Below are positions 1 to 11,409 of a stretch of 64,000 bases of DNA, piece by piece; the first letter of the stretch is position 1, and each line of letters starts with the position of its first letter. The translations under genes and the position numbers were made by a program. A model generated the notes under the pieces. It was not told the DNA's origin. It searched no databases and was given only the letters and a program-made list of their open reading frames with translations. Source of the stretch: Lindgomyces ingoldianus (lineage: Eukaryota; Ascomycota; Dothideomycetes; Pleosporales; Lindgomycetaceae); contig NW_022985163.1 of the NCBI RefSeq assembly GCF_010093535.1, positions 1,734,597 to 1,798,596 on the forward strand. Reading direction: 5' to 3'.

Positions 1-3000
1 AGCTAAGCCTTTTACTAAAATAGGCTATATAAAATAATTTAACAACTACTTAAACTTAAAAAAAAGAAAGCCTTTAAAAAATCTTTACCTACTTAATTTA
101 AACATAAACTAGGACTTAAACAGTAGATAGACATCTGCTATATAGAACCTGCCTTATTTATAACTCTAGCTTAATAACTAGATTATAAAATCTACACAGT
201 TATAATTTCTAATATAGACTAAGCTTTAGCTCTCTAAAAACGCACTAACTTAGAGATAATAGTCTCTTAAAACTACTACAACTTATTATATGTCTTCTTT
301 TAAAATAAGTTTAATAAGCTTTTAATATAACATTTATATAATTATTAAATAACTTTTAAGCCTAGTAAATAACTTAGTTATAGGCTACTATATAAAATGT
401 TACTAAATAAATTAAAAGTGCTTTAAAAATACTTTAATAAGAACTTAGAAAAAGGGTTTATTTAAGCTAGCTTCTTACTAGTAGTGTTACTTATACTATT
501 TATAAAGAAACTTAAAAGTAGGCTTTAATTTTATATTAACTACTAAAGACTAAACACTATTACTATTAAAAACTAATACTTAATTTTTTTTTATAAGAAA
601 CTCTAAGCTAACTAAGTAAAAAAAAGTATTTTATAAAGTTAGATATTATTACTGCCTTTAATAAGCTAAAAATAGTAAAAAGTAATAAGTAGCTAATAGT
701 GTTTTAGACCTAATACAAACTATTTAAGTACTTAGTAATGCCCTTTAGCTTAGCTAACACACCTAGTACTTTTTAACATTTTATAAATAACTTGCTCTAA
801 CCCTACCTAGACATGTTCTACACTATATATATTAATAATATTTTAATTTATAGTAATAGCCTTTTAGAGCATAAACAGCATGTACGCCTAGTGCTAAAGG
901 CTATAAAAGAAGTAGGTCTATAACTTAATATAAATAAATGTAAGTTCTACTAATTAAAGGTTACATATTTAAAATATGTAATCTTTATAGATAGCATCTA
1001 AATAGACCCTATTAAAGTTTAGACTGTGCTAGATTAGTAATACTTAAAGAATATAAAAAATATTTAAGCTTTTATAAGATTTACTAACTTTTACTAATAA
1101 TTTATTAATAACTTTTTATAGCTAGTAAGCCTTATAATTACACTTACTAAGAAAAAGATTTAATTTAACTTTAACTTAAATTACTAATAGTTTTTTAACT
1201 AGCTAAAAAAAAGCTTTTACTAAAGCCTTAATACTCTACTACTTTAACTTTAAACTACTAATACTTGTAAAAGCTAATGCCTTTAACTATATAGTAGTAG
1301 AAGTTCTTTTCTAGACTAAGCTAGATAGGACTATTAAGCCTATTACATACTTTTTAAAAAGAATAAGCCTTATAAAAGGTAATTATAAGATCTATAATAA
1401 AAAATTGCTTACTATAGTACACTACTTTAAATAATAGCAACCTAAACTAGAAGGTGCAGCGCATCTAATACAAGTTCTATCTAACTATAAAAACTTATAG
1501 TACTTTATAACTATAAAACAACTTAGCTACTAATAAGCCTGTTAGTTTAAATACTTATTTTATTTTAATTTTAAGATTACTTATTATCTTAGTTAAAATA
1601 AAAAGAAACTAGATGCCTTTATAAAGCAATCCTAAAACATCTTTACTTAAAAAAAAGTGTAAAAGGCTTAACACTAAACTTTACTTTAACTTAAGCTATT
1701 TTTAAACCTTAACCTAAATAAAATAAATTAGATAATTAATTAAATTATTACTAATAAGTATCTAAATAATAAATTTATCTAAGAAACTTTAAACCTGCTC
1801 TAAAACAGCGCTAGTTAGTTAAAGAAGGTAACACTAGCTAACTATAAAAACTAAAATAGTAAGCTATATTACTATAACTAACTTATAATTTTTAATTTTA
1901 ATAAACTAAGAATTAAACTACTTTAAATTATATATAACTTACCTATTAGAGAACACCTAGGCAGAGAAAAGACTCTTAACCTACTATAGAGAGAGTACTA
2001 CTAGCCCTACATGTTCTATACTGTACACTAATATGTATTATGTTGCTATACTTGCTATAAAGTAAAAGCCTTTTAAAAAAAAGTATAATAGCCTACTTAA
2101 ACTACTCCTAATTCTTAAATAAGCTTAAAAAGATATATTAATTAATTTTATTATAAACTTACTTTTATTTAAAAGGTATATAAATATTATAGTAGTTATT
2201 AATTACTTAACTAAGTATTAACACTTAATACTATGTTCCTTTATAACTGCCCCTAATATAGCCTACTTATTCTACTAATATGTATAAGTTTACTATAGCC
2301 TGCCTAACATAATTATATTAGACAAAGGTACACAGTTTATCTTAGCCTTCTAAGATAAACTTTATAAATAGCTTTAAATTATCTTTTATTTATTTATAGC
2401 TTTTTACTTAGAGACTAATAGCTAGACTAAGAACATAAACACTATAATAAAATAAGTTCTATAAGTGTACATAAACTACTAGTAAGACAACTAGGTAAAA
2501 TAGTTAGCTATAGTATAGTTTAAAGCTAATAACATAACATCTAAATTAACATAAGTATCCCTATTTTTAGTAAACTATAAATACTACTTTTAAATAGAAT
2601 TTAAACTACTTTTAAATACTTCTTAACTAACTTATTAATCTATTTAAATAATAGATGTAAATAAACTTATTAATAAAATCTAAAACATATTTAAATATGT
2701 TTATAAAGAGCTTATATAGGCTTAAGCTTTTTAATAAGAGTATGTAAACTAATTTTAAACTTTTACCCCTGCGTATGCAGCTAGCAAGAAAGTCTAGCTA
2801 GATACTAGAAATATCTAAATAAACTAATAATTAAAGAAACTTAATTAAAAGAACCTTAGCTTTTTTATAGTAGCCTATATAGTTTTATTACATGCTTACT
2901 AATTAATCCTACCTAACAGCATAAAGATACACCCTGTATTTTATGTATTATTACTGCGCTAAGCAGCCTCTAAATTTAACTATCTACTTAAACAGCTAAA

Positions 3001-3270
3001 CTTGCTACTTAAACCTGTTATTATAAATAACAAACTAAAATATGTTATAAAAAATGTTAAATAAATCTAGTTTAATAAAAAAAAACATATCTATAAATAC
3101 TTTATAAATAGACTAGATATAACAAACTATTATAAGAACCTATAAAAGCTCTATAAAAGAACTCTGCAGTAACTTAATTCTACGCCTAATACCTATTTAA
3201 ACTAAACCTGTACTCTAATAAAGACAACCTAATGCTAGAACTGCTAATGTAAAGGATTCCCTTTTTAATA
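1..3270 (+). pseudogene. Gypsy-1 pol remnant (RT, RNase H, integrase, chromodomain)
   Basis: Read through the stop codons, the plus strand gives the RT segment MPFGLANAPSTFQ-like at about 740-775. The catalytic box reads YINN at 828-839 where YxDD is expected, so both aspartates have become asparagine (GAT to AAT). An RNase H-like stretch follows at about 1240-1420. The integrase zinc-binding HHCC region is at about 1940-2070, the integrase core with a DKGTQF-like motif (normally DRGSQF) at about 2310-2350, and a chromodomain-like VIKNVK...YKYFI segment at about 3045-3150. The polyprotein cannot be active. Family assignment rests on motif order and is strong; exact domain ends are approximate. 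Confidence 0.85.
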
Positions 3271-3283
3271 AAAAAGGGGGTAC

Positions 3284-3601
3284 TGTTACAGTATCCTCTC
3301 TAGATCCTAGACATAACTATATTAGATGTGTACTAGAGTATTATTAGTGCATGTTTAACATAAACATAACATAACATAGATATAAACTTTAGTATAAACT
3401 ACTTTAACACTAACTAAACCTAAAATAGGCTTAATTTATACCTAAAGTGCTTAGACTTTTAAGCTAAGTATTTAATTACTAATTTTGTTTTAAACCTTTT
3501 TATTCCTTACACAACGTCTTGTACCTACTATAATACCTTACATAGTAATTAAACTAGACTTCTGTGAAGCTCTATAACCTTACTCGTGCACAATTGTGAC
3601 A
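3284..3601 (+). repeat. 3' LTR of Gypsy-1
   Basis: It starts TGTTACA and ends TGTGACA. These are inverted copies of each other except for one C-to-T change, as LTR ends should be. It follows directly on a GGGGG-rich polypurine tract after the chromodomain. The 5' LTR is off the window, so the duplicated target cannot be tested. The right end is inferred from terminal complementarity and from the start of homology to another element at 3602. Confidence 0.65.
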
Positions 3602-4295
3602 GCACTCTAAGTTTCTCTAGTAGTATATTACTTTAGCTAACTTTAGTTTTATAAAGAGCGCTTACTTACTAAACGCAGCTAATTACTATGTTAAGCAGTT
3701 TACTAAAAAGATTAATTAAGTAAATTTTAAAGTAAAGCTTTATATTAAAGTTAAGGCTTTATAAAAGGTGTTTCTACGCAGGTAATTAGCTAATAAGCTA
3801 TTATTAGATCTATATACTACACTAATAATACTAAATAGCTGTTGTACCTAGCAGCTGCTGTGTAAAGCTAGGGTAGCAAAGCAAGTAGAGGAGATATCTA
3901 AGGCAATAGACTATTACTTAGCAATTGTGTGTATGTGGAAGTGCTAGACAGAGCTTTGCAATACCTATAAAGAGTAGTTCTATACTTACCTAGACTAATT
4001 TTACTACACTATTTAAATTTAACTTAAGGTGTTAGCTAACTTTGTTAATTTAAAACATTTAAAGCTTCTAAGGTTATAGAAATGCTTTTTAACAAAATCT
4101 TTCTCATTTCCTCTTTTCTAAATGTAGCTGGCAATGTGCATCTAGTTTTAGGTGTTTGTGACGCTGCTTCTAGAGGCTAACTAGCTACAAAACCTCTCTA
4201 TACTTGCTTAATAGGACTTAAAGGCACGTACTCTTTGGATTTCTATTCCTAATTACTGTATACCTAGTTACGCTATTGTGGAGCGCATCATTAGA
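3602..4295 (+). mobile_element. Remnant of a two-gene Tc1-like transposon
   Basis: From 3602 to about 4050 the plus strand aligns by eye with the reverse complement of about 12600-13030, the second-ORF region of element C. Shared landmarks include the CTAGCAGCTGCTGxGTAAAGCTAG area and the TGTGTATGTGGAAGTGCTAG area. The Gypsy-1 LTR cuts its left side. Conceptual translation gives a Trp/Tyr-rich protein of unknown function (…AIDYYLAIVCMW…). From 4050 to 4295 the sequence becomes less AT-rich and then passes into unique DNA. Confidence 0.55.
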
Positions 4296-4784
4296 GGATC
4301 GTTTCCTGTCCCCGCAACATGCTCTCCCTTCCACGCCAGCATAATGTCAACCTAAACCGAGGCCGCCCAGCCAATCGCGCATTTAAAGATCTTTCTCCCT
4401 CTCCTCTTCTCTAGACCCTCAAACAAGGATCGCCTCCGCTTCAGCCTGACAAGTCTAAGAGTTCAGTAGAGAACGTTGCGGATTGCAGACTCCCGGCAAA
4501 ACGTTCTAATAAGCATTTGGAAAACTCGCCGACTCGGCGAAAGCGACGCAACGCTAATGTGACAAGCGAAAAAAAACCCTTGATACGGATTCCCTATTCA
4601 ATAATGGGCGAGACCGCGGCTATGACCATGAAGGCTAAATATACGTGTGGATAGTGGCCGCATTAAGGAGCTGCGGTGTACTGATTTCCAAAAATTCGAG
4701 GACGAACATAAGCAAATTATCACCCAAGATGGTGCCCCGCTAGATCGCAATACAGTAGCCAGAAGTATATTACGATTTGAAATG
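4290..4784. other. Unique, non-RIP DNA downstream of the SDR gene
   Basis: Base composition is ordinary and TCA, TGA, CCA and CGA are present again, so this is not repeat DNA. A plus-strand open stretch at about 4665-4785 reads KELRCTDFQKFEDEHKQ-like but has no recognisable domain, start or splice context. It may be a fragment of an exon. I see no supportable gene here. Confidence 0.4.
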
Positions 4785-5752
4785 CTAGCGCCAGTTCTCA
4801 AGACATGTCTCTCTATCCTCTAACTGCGTATAGCGTAGCGTATCTCTCCACAACATGGCCCCTTTGGCGGGGTCCTTGGCTTCTGGATTTCGAGCGCCCA
4901 GCTCCGAGCCGTTAAGGTATAGACCCTTCGGTCTTGCGCTGAGTGGTGAAGGTCCACCCTTCAACGCAGCGGTAATGATATCACTCGCTGATTTCCTAGC
5001 TGGGCGAAGGGGCCCATTAGGAAAGAAGTAGACCAGAATAGCTGCTACGGCTGGCAACAAGAACTGCCATAAAAGTACGCGCAAGAACCAGCTCCCGCTC
5101 CGGCGAACTATACCAGTATTAACTAATCCAGGATCGATTCCAAGGACGGAAATGTTTTTGAGAATTGAGTCCTGATCGAGACGACGTTGAAGCTCGGATC
5201 TGTATACAGAAAGGTCAGATGGTTGTAAAGATCAAATCGATGGAAGAAGGTGGACTCACATAGTAGTTACGCAGCACAGCTTAGATGCGCCATACCGCCT
5301 ATATCCGGCAGCCCATCCAGTCTTATCATCCTTGCTTAAACTCCAGTTGCCTTTAGCAATAGCGTCAATGCTTCCGGAGTTGAAAATGGTGTTGTATTTA
5401 GCCTCTTTAAAAGATCCGTTCCACGAGTTACACGGGTCATGCGGGCTAAAAATGTTAGCTTATTGCCATCTTGAGACATTGGTGCTTGGAAGCTCTCAAG
5501 TAAACTCACTTGTGAGACCAGCTACTGATCCAGAGCACTCGCCCTATCTCCCGATCCATGCTCTGCAGCAGCAATACCGTGAGAAGCCAATGGCCCAGAT
5601 AGTTGGTTGCGAAGGTCGTGTCCAACCCATCTTCAGTCCACGTCTGCTTCTCAAACTCCTCATAGCCGGCATTGAGGATGATAGCGTGGATGCGAGGGAT
5701 TATACCAGCAGCGACGCGCTCGTTAATTTCGGCCGCTACCTTCCGGACATTA
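4785..5752 (-). pseudogene. Short-chain dehydrogenase, 3' part of split gene
   Basis: This is the C-terminal two-thirds of a fungal SDR (NAD(P)-dependent oxidoreductase, Rossmann fold). Exons by splice signals: 5752-5510, 5445-5260 and 5199-4785. Introns are 5446-5509 (GTGAGT...TAG) and 5200-5259 (GTGAGT...CAG). It has the NAG motif (HAIILNAGYEEF), the SDR-typical TNYLGHWLLT, an ISSWSH strand and the catalytic YGASK (Y-x3-K) in the middle exon, followed by VLGIDPGLVNTG. The C terminus has a hydrophobic stretch (VLLWQFLLPAVAAILVYFF) that could anchor it in a membrane. Stop is TAG at 4785-4787. The 5' part is at 30401-30656, separated by a 24.6-kb transposon nest flanked by TA. Codons match across the junction if one TA is removed. 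This part is otherwise open. Confidence 0.85.
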
Positions 5753-5960
5753 TTGTCGTGTGCGAAATTCTCTGGATCTATTGTGTGCGTTAATCCGTGC
5801 AATGTCTTGGCAACACCTTAAACTTTGCTTTCCGCCACCAAATTTGTATAAGAACTTGAAATTTTGCCTATAAAACCCTACAACTACCTAACATCTCTTA
5901 ATTTTAGTAAATATTTAGGCGCTGTACGTACTTCCTATTTAGGAAATAATAAGGCTAGGT
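5753..5960 (+). repeat. Left terminal inverted repeat of element C
   Basis: The outer 60 bp are GC-normal and unmutated and exactly match the reverse complement of the right terminus. Inward, similarity falls to RIP-diverged sequence around the shared CTGTACGTACTTCCT block at about 5925-5940 (counterpart near 13575-13590). Translation of the outer part on the minus strand happens to extend the SDR frame (HGLTHTIDPEN…). That extension is transposon, not SDR. Confidence 0.8.
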
Positions 5961-6119
5961 TTTAATGTTTAAAATAGCTTTCTAGCTATGTTTTAAGCTT
6001 ATAGAGTCTCTTGTTGCCTACTACCTACTTAGCAACCCCTAGCGCTTACTGTAAGCGCCTGTAGCCTATCTAATTATACATATATTAATATATGTTATTT
6101 TTTACTGCTTAGATAGAGG

Positions 6120-6666
6120 CTATAGGTAATTGTTAATTAAAAAGGGTGTAGTAACTGCGCAGTATATAATATAATAGATAATCTAAAGACGCACAGCAGC
6201 GTAAGAGCACCTATCTAAGGTAGGCTTAGTTATTTACTAGTAATTAGTAAAAAAGATGTAGATGCTCTTTTTAGTAAGCTTATTTACTTTAGGTAGATGT
6301 ACTAGAATAAGATTACACTCTAGTTATAAGTAAAAAAAGGCATTTAAATTAATTGCTTAAACATATCTTAGTTTCTCTTTTAATATAAATAAAGTTGCTA
6401 AACACATTAAGCATTCTCTATTAATTAAAATAAAAAACTTTATAACTTATATTATAACTTAATAAAACGCTTTGCAGCAGAGGATCTAGTGTTTTTTAAT
6501 AAGTTAATTTTTAATAAAAAGACTAGCTAGTAGCACTACATGTATAGCCTAGTTAGCTATGTCTTTTAGTATACTTAGAATATTACTTAAGGCAGTACTT
6601 AGTTAATTCTCTCTGTGTATATAATTAACAGCTATCTCCCTTATACAGCTGTAAAAAAAAGGCTAC
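6120..6666 (+). pseudogene. Element C transposase, N-terminal part (DDE_3 family)
   Basis: Plus-strand conceptual translation near 6485-6530 gives LVFFNKLIFNKKTS, the place where DDE_3/Tc1 transposases have VFxDESxFNxxTG. The first catalytic Asp is changed to Asn and the Glu to Lys, as RIP produces. It is followed by HYMYSLVSYV (normally R-x-GYAP-like). The frame is broken by many stops. The gene is interrupted at 6666 by Copia-2a and resumes at 11410. Upstream, to about 6120, a helix-turn-helix region is expected but cannot be read with confidence. Confidence 0.7.
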
Positions 6667-6946
6667 TGTTAAATAAGCTCTGACAGCTAGCTGCTTATAG
6701 TATGAGCACTTAAGTAGCAAGAGTAAGAGTGGTGTACAGTGTGCACAGCGTACAAGGTAGGTAAAGTAAGGGCAACACATTTCTAGTTCTATTGCTTTTG
6801 TCTTTCCTTTATATAAAAAAAAAAGGGGATATCTAGATATTTACACATAGAGATTTACATATAAGTATTATATAACATAGATACATAGTCCTGCTTATGC
6901 GCAATTGCTTATATCTAGACTGTAACACTACTGCTATATATAGACA
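6667..6946 (-). repeat. 3' LTR of Copia-2a
   Basis: 280 bp, the same length as its partner at 11130-11409 and alignable along its whole length (for example the AGCACTTAAGTAGCAA and TCTAGTTCTATT blocks). It is more strongly RIP-mutated than the other LTR: CGCGCACAAGC in the partner is CATATAAGT here. Confidence 0.85.
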
Positions 6947-7190
6947 CTAGCAACTTTTCTTTTTATCTAAAGAGTTGCCTTTTGTACGCGTTACCTCCCC
7001 TCTGTCTATGTAGGTCTATCTAATTATGTTCTGCCTTTACTCTACTCTATTTATTAGGACTTGCCCCTAGTAATGCTGTGCGTTAGAATAGGCTAGTTGC
7101 GCTATGTAAATAGCTCTTCTCTTCTTTATCCTTTGCTTTCTAAGCCCTGCTGTACAATCCTCTAGCTTTTTTCTCTTTTTATACAGTGCT

Positions 7191-8600
7191 TGTAAGGACG
7201 GGGCTCCGCACCACTCCGCTAATACAACTAAAAAGGTGCGAATAATTAACCAACGTTGATTTTTAGGTGCAGAATAGTATATATACCTGTCGCACGTAAG
7301 CGCCATCTTGGCCTTACATTATCTCCCTTCTTAGCAGACGCATGTCCCAGGCGTCACATAACCTACCCGCAGCTTAGAGGTAGAGTTGGCAACAATTAAG
7401 TTAACTTAATAACTTGACTTAATTAACTTAATTAATAGCTGTTAATTAAGTTAATTAGCTAGGCAAAATTTACTAAGTTAATTAAGCAAATTGTGCCTGC
7501 TTAATTAACTTAATTAACAGACTTAAATCCCTAGGATCTTAGGTTTACTAGGAGATACAGGATCCTTTAGTGTGCAGGAGTAGTAAATATAGTATAAGGC
7601 AGCTTAGCTTTAAGGGACTTTAGAGTTGTAATAGTTGCCTAACTAGGCTTAGCGCTATATATCTAAAATTCCTTAACTTCTACTGCCCACTAACTTACCT
7701 GCCTCTACCACGTATACAAAGGCTGGCTAGACAACTGCCACCTTAGCTTTTAACGCTTGTGGGCAGAGTTTAAAGACACCGCCTCTCCTGTCAGTACTCT
7801 AGAGCCTCCGCCAAAGAAGGCACGTACAGGGCTAGCTGGGAGCTGGTTAGATTTTATAAGAGCTGCTCTATAAGGTGACAACGCCTGCCTAATTGCGCAC
7901 AAACAGGGACTTCTTTAGTACAGGTGACTTAATTATCTAGCGCTTAAACTTATTACAGTAATAAGTTTAGAAGCGCCTTAGCTTAAAGCCTACAAAGTTA
8001 GCAAAAAGTCCACGTAGTAATGCTATCTCTCCTAAAGACCTAGAGACTATCTATAAGATATATAGCAGTTAATTTACTACGTAATCTATTAATTAAGTTA
8101 ATTAAGTTAATTAAGTTAAGCCTTATTTGTGCTATTAAGTTAATTAAGTTAATTAAAACGTGCTAGATCTGTTAATTAATTAAGCAATTCACCCTAACTT
8201 AATTAACTTAATTGTTGCCAACTCTGCTTAGAGGCGCCATGCGCATGTCTTGGTTACCGGCTAGAGGCTGACCACCTGCGGCCTAGAGGCGCGGGATAAA
8301 TAACAACACAACGCTTAGTGGCCCACGCCAGCTAAGCCATATACACTAGACCTCCTAGCAGCGACAACGTGGCGCTAGAAGAGGCCGCCTTACGTTTTAG
8401 TCTAAAAAACTAGCTAAGCTGTCTAAGGTGTGGGTCAAACGCGCGACTGTCCTTGTTGTTAGTTAATTATTATGTAAGGACAGGGCTCCGCACTACTCTG
8501 CTAATACAACTAAAAAGGTGTGAATAATCAACCAACGTTGATTTTTAGGTGCAGAATAGTATATATACCCGTCGCACGTAAGCGCCATCTCGGCCTTACA
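7191..8600. mobile_element. Short-LTR miniature retroelement (SMART/TRIM-like) with nested hAT
   Basis: Two 128-bp direct repeats (7191-7318, 8473-8600) begin TGTAAGG and end GGCCTTACA, perfect inverted ends. They are flanked by the 5-bp duplication GTGCT (7186-7190 and 8601-8605). The copies differ by a handful of transitions. With the hAT insertion and its duplicated 8 bp removed, the element is only about 556 bp with about 300 bp of internal sequence and no coding capacity. It must therefore have moved with borrowed retrotransposon proteins. It is much less RIP-mutated than the Copia-2a copy it sits in, so it arrived later. Confidence 0.85.
7381..8226. mobile_element. Non-autonomous hAT transposon
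   Basis: The terminal inverted repeats are (T/C)AGAGTTGGCAAC at the left and its complement at the right. The 8-bp target duplication CTTAGAGG is at 7373-7380 and 8227-8234, the hAT hallmark. Subterminal regions are packed with TTAATTAAGTTAATT-type short repeats on both sides (about 7390-7520 and 8080-8215). The middle (7540-7980) has no transposase that I can recognise. Length 846 bp. Confidence 0.85.
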
Positions 8601-8609
8601 GTGCTAGCA

Positions 8610-10400
8610 GTAACAGATTCTTATAATAAAAAAAATAAGTGTGTATAATATAAAAAAATAAAAAAATAAAGGGAAATAAGCCTTATATAAAGGCGTTGTT
8701 AGTCTAGTTAGTCTAAGGCATCTTTGCGCACAGGATCTAGCTAGTCTATAGATGCTTCTATCTAGACAGAGAGGCAGTTAGTTAGGACTAATAATTAAAG
8801 AGCCTAGTTTAGTGTTTTCTTTATATATACATTTACTAAGTTATTTTTACTATTAATCTACTTAATCTTAGCAATTTCCTTTTTCTTATATAATTTATAG
8901 AGTAACATAATGTTAATTATAAGTTACTTTTTACTAGTAGTGCCTAGCTTAATAAGGTAATTATATAAAGACCTTAAATCTATGCAGATTACTACTAAGA
9001 TTAGTAGTAGTTTAAGTGTTTATATAATTTACTATAAAGTTGTACTAAGAGTAATTGCATTATTAAACCTTTTAACTATTTTATACAGTTTGCTAGTAAG
9101 AACACTTTTAGTTACTCTTTTACACTTAGTAGAATTCTAGTGTATAATGTTACCTAGTATTTTAAAGTAGTTGCTTTGCTTTATATAGTCCTTATTACTT
9201 AATATAATTAAAAATTCTAGCTATAAGCTAAGGTTCTTATTGTTAGCAAATAATCTATTTATAAAGATAAACAGCTTTGCATAATTAAGCTGTAATAGTA
9301 GGAAAGTAAGACTGCGCTTACTATTATCTATCTACTATTAGATTTATGTGTTAAGTGTGTTAATGTTGTTGTATAAAGGGTCTATAGTTTATGCAGTAAT
9401 AAATAGGTTAAATGCTGCCTCTAGTTAACACATAAATGCAATGTATGCCTCTTTTACATGTTACTTAACATATTGTTATACAGCATCTTTATTCTTTAGG
9501 TTAATTATATAAAGGTAGCTTACTTATTTTTTCTAAGTAAGGACTACTATGTTGTGTGTAAGTTTAATCCTTCTGCTGTTAAACTTAATAGGCTGCTTCT
9601 CTGCTAGAATAGTCTTGCCCTTTACACAGAACTTTGCCTTCTGCAGTTTCTTCTCTTCTCTTTGCGCAAAATCCTTTATTATAATGCTTAAGGTGTTGTC
9701 TGTCTGCAGGCTAGTAATACTAAAGGTGTGCTCTTCTTTATTAGTAATTAAGAGGCAGGGGTTGTACAAAGAGATGTGCATGCGCAGCTTTTCTTTGTAG
9801 TGGTTATGTACAATTAAGGGTGTGGAGCAGGCGTTAGGTAGGGTGGCATGTATTGTTTGTACAGTGATTAGTGTAGTGCTGGCTAAGGTATAGGAGCAGG
9901 TAATACTAGTACGTTTAGTGTTAATAGCAGCATTGTGTTTAGTCTGCTTCTGTGTAGAGCCTTATATAGTAATAAAGGTTGTATATAAAGCCTTTCTAGT
10001 ACAATTGCCTTCCTTTATGCTATATTATACAGCTTCTAGGCTTAAGTACCTTTAGTGCCTAGCTGTGGTGTAATTCCCTTGTCCTTTAGCACTTATATAA
10101 GCTCTCTTTTAAACGCGCAGCTAAGTGCTAAGAAGTCTTATAGTGTCTATCTTTTAAAATTCTTTATATATAAACTTAAAAAAGTAGCGCCCTTCTAAGT
10201 TATTATGTGTAGATTAGTAATTATATAACTTATGTATAATTAAGTTTATAGGCTTATTAAAGCCTCTAACATGTTAATCTTATTATTCTAGTACTCTAGG
10301 CTAGTCTTATTCTATAGTGTTGCTTTTAATATCCCTATGTCCTTTATAAGTTGTTTATATAATAAAAATTATTTTTTATTCTTTCTATTATTACACAGAG
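8610..10400 (-). pseudogene. Copia-2a gag-pol remnant
   Basis: On minus, the segment 9533-9781 reads …ISLYNPCLLITNKEEHTF, then SLQTDNTLSIIIKDFAQREE. This is the part of the Copia (RVT_2) reverse transcriptase around xxQTDDTLxxxxxxFxxxEE, with one Asp changed to Asn. The same sequence recurs on plus in the second copy at about 55680-55900. Upstream and downstream parts are visible only as RIP-shattered frames. The element's 3' end past 8601 is displaced by the short-LTR insertion. A short C-terminal open stretch (…CTAGLRKQRIKKRRAIYIA…) is at 7067-7190. Confidence 0.7.
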
Positions 10401-10439
10401 TTGTTAGTTGCTAATAGGATTCTATTATAATAGTATAGT

Positions 10440-11110
10440 TAATTACTTTTCTAGTAGATTGTGTAGGTACTGCTGTTGTCTAGCTGCTAGGTTGTGCAGC
10501 TTTAATAGCTTTAGTGTGCACCTTATACTATCTCCTCTTTACTTTGTATAGTAGTAGAGCTTGCTGTATAATGCAAAGGATTAATCTACTATCCTAAAAG
10601 ATAGGTAACTAAATAAAGTACTTTATAAAGTGTAAGTGCTTTATTATTACTTTTTCTAAAAAATAAGTAATAAAATAAAGTGCCTTATAAGGCGTAAGGT
10701 TAATTACTTGTGCAGTAAATTGCGCAGGTACTGCTATTATCTAGCTACTAGGTTGTGCAGCTTTAATAGCTTTAGTGTGCGCCTTACACTATCTCCTCTT
10801 TACTTTATACAGTAGCAGAGCTTGCTGTATAATGTAAAGGATTAATGTGCTATTGTCTAGCTGCTAGGTTATACAGCTTTAGTAGCTTTAGTGTGCGTCT
10901 TACACTATCTCCTTCTTACTTTATATAGTAGCAAAGCTTGCTGTATAATGTAAAGGATTAATCTACTATCCTAAGAGATAAGTAACTAAATAAAGTACCT
11001 TATAAAGTGTAGGTGCTCTGTTGTTACTTTTCCTAGAAAATAAGTAACAAAATAAAGTACATTATAAAGTGTAGGTACTTTATTATTACTCTTACTAATT
11101 TATAGTTAAT
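10440..11110 (-). repeat. Tandem repeats in the Copia-2a leader
   Basis: A unit of roughly 115 bp containing CTAGCTGCTAGGTTGTGCAG, then TTTAGTGTGCGCCTTACACT, then GTAGCAGAGCTTGCTGTATA occurs three times (starts near 10480, 10735 and 10855). It is interspersed with a shorter unit (AAATAAGTAACAAAATAAAG-type, near 10610, 10665, 11000 and 11040). It lies just inside the 5' LTR in the untranslated leader. The Copia-2b copy (51302-51660) has two long units in inverse orientation. Confidence 0.75.
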
Positions 11111-11129
11111 TAAATTAACTACTAATTAG

Positions 11130-11409
11130 TGTTAAATAGGCTCTAATAGCTAGCTGCTTATAGTATAAGCACTTAAGTAGCAAAAGTAAGAGTAGTGTAT
11201 AGTGTGCATAGTGTATAAAGTAGGTAAAGTAAAAGCAACATGTTTCTAGTTCTATTACTCTTGTCTTTTCTCTGTATAGAGGAAAAAAGGGATATCTAGA
11301 TGTTTGTGCACAGAGGTTCGCGCACAAGCATTATGTAACATAGATACGTGGTCCTGCTCGTGCGCGATCGCTTGTATCTAGACTGTAACGCTGCTGCTGC
11401 GTACAAACA
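11130..11409 (-). repeat. 5' LTR of Copia-2a
   Basis: 280 bp; on plus it reads TGTTAAATAGG to GTACAAACA. Immediately outside is ACTAC, matching GCTAC at the other end of the element. This copy keeps CG-containing words (GTGCGCGATCGCTTG) that are lost in the other LTR. Confidence 0.85.

Larger units (their letters stand above)
1..3601 (+). mobile_element. Gypsy-1, chromodomain LTR retrotransposon, 3' part
   Basis: The left end lies outside the window. The order RT, RNase H, integrase, chromodomain, then LTR on the plus strand is that of a Ty3/Gypsy chromovirus. The ORF ends in a GGGGGTACTGTTACAG-type junction typical of this group, where the LTR begins. The copy is heavily RIP-mutated, so every reading frame is full of TAG and TAA. 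It was inserted into an older DNA-transposon remnant, because the sequence right after the LTR matches the inside of a Tc1-like element at about 12600-13030 in inverse orientation. Confidence 0.85.
6667..11409 (-). mobile_element. Copia-2a LTR retrotransposon
   Basis: Two 280-bp LTRs (6667-6946, 11130-11409) bound it. In coding orientation they begin TGT(C/T)T and end TTTAACA. The 5-bp duplication is GCTAC at 6662-6666 and ACTAC at 11410-11414, one G-to-A apart. Coding strand is minus, with the 5' LTR at 11130-11409. It interrupts the transposase of element C. Its 3' region carries a nested short-LTR element at 7191-8600. A second copy lies at 45522 onward in the opposite orientation. Confidence 0.85.

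Noticed and set aside
5506..5802. Apparent 98-codon SDR ORF starting upstream of the NAG motif
   Set aside because: Only the part up to 5752 is SDR. The first residues (HGLTHTIDPENFAHD) are translated from the terminal repeat of element C, as shown by the identical inverted copy at the other end.
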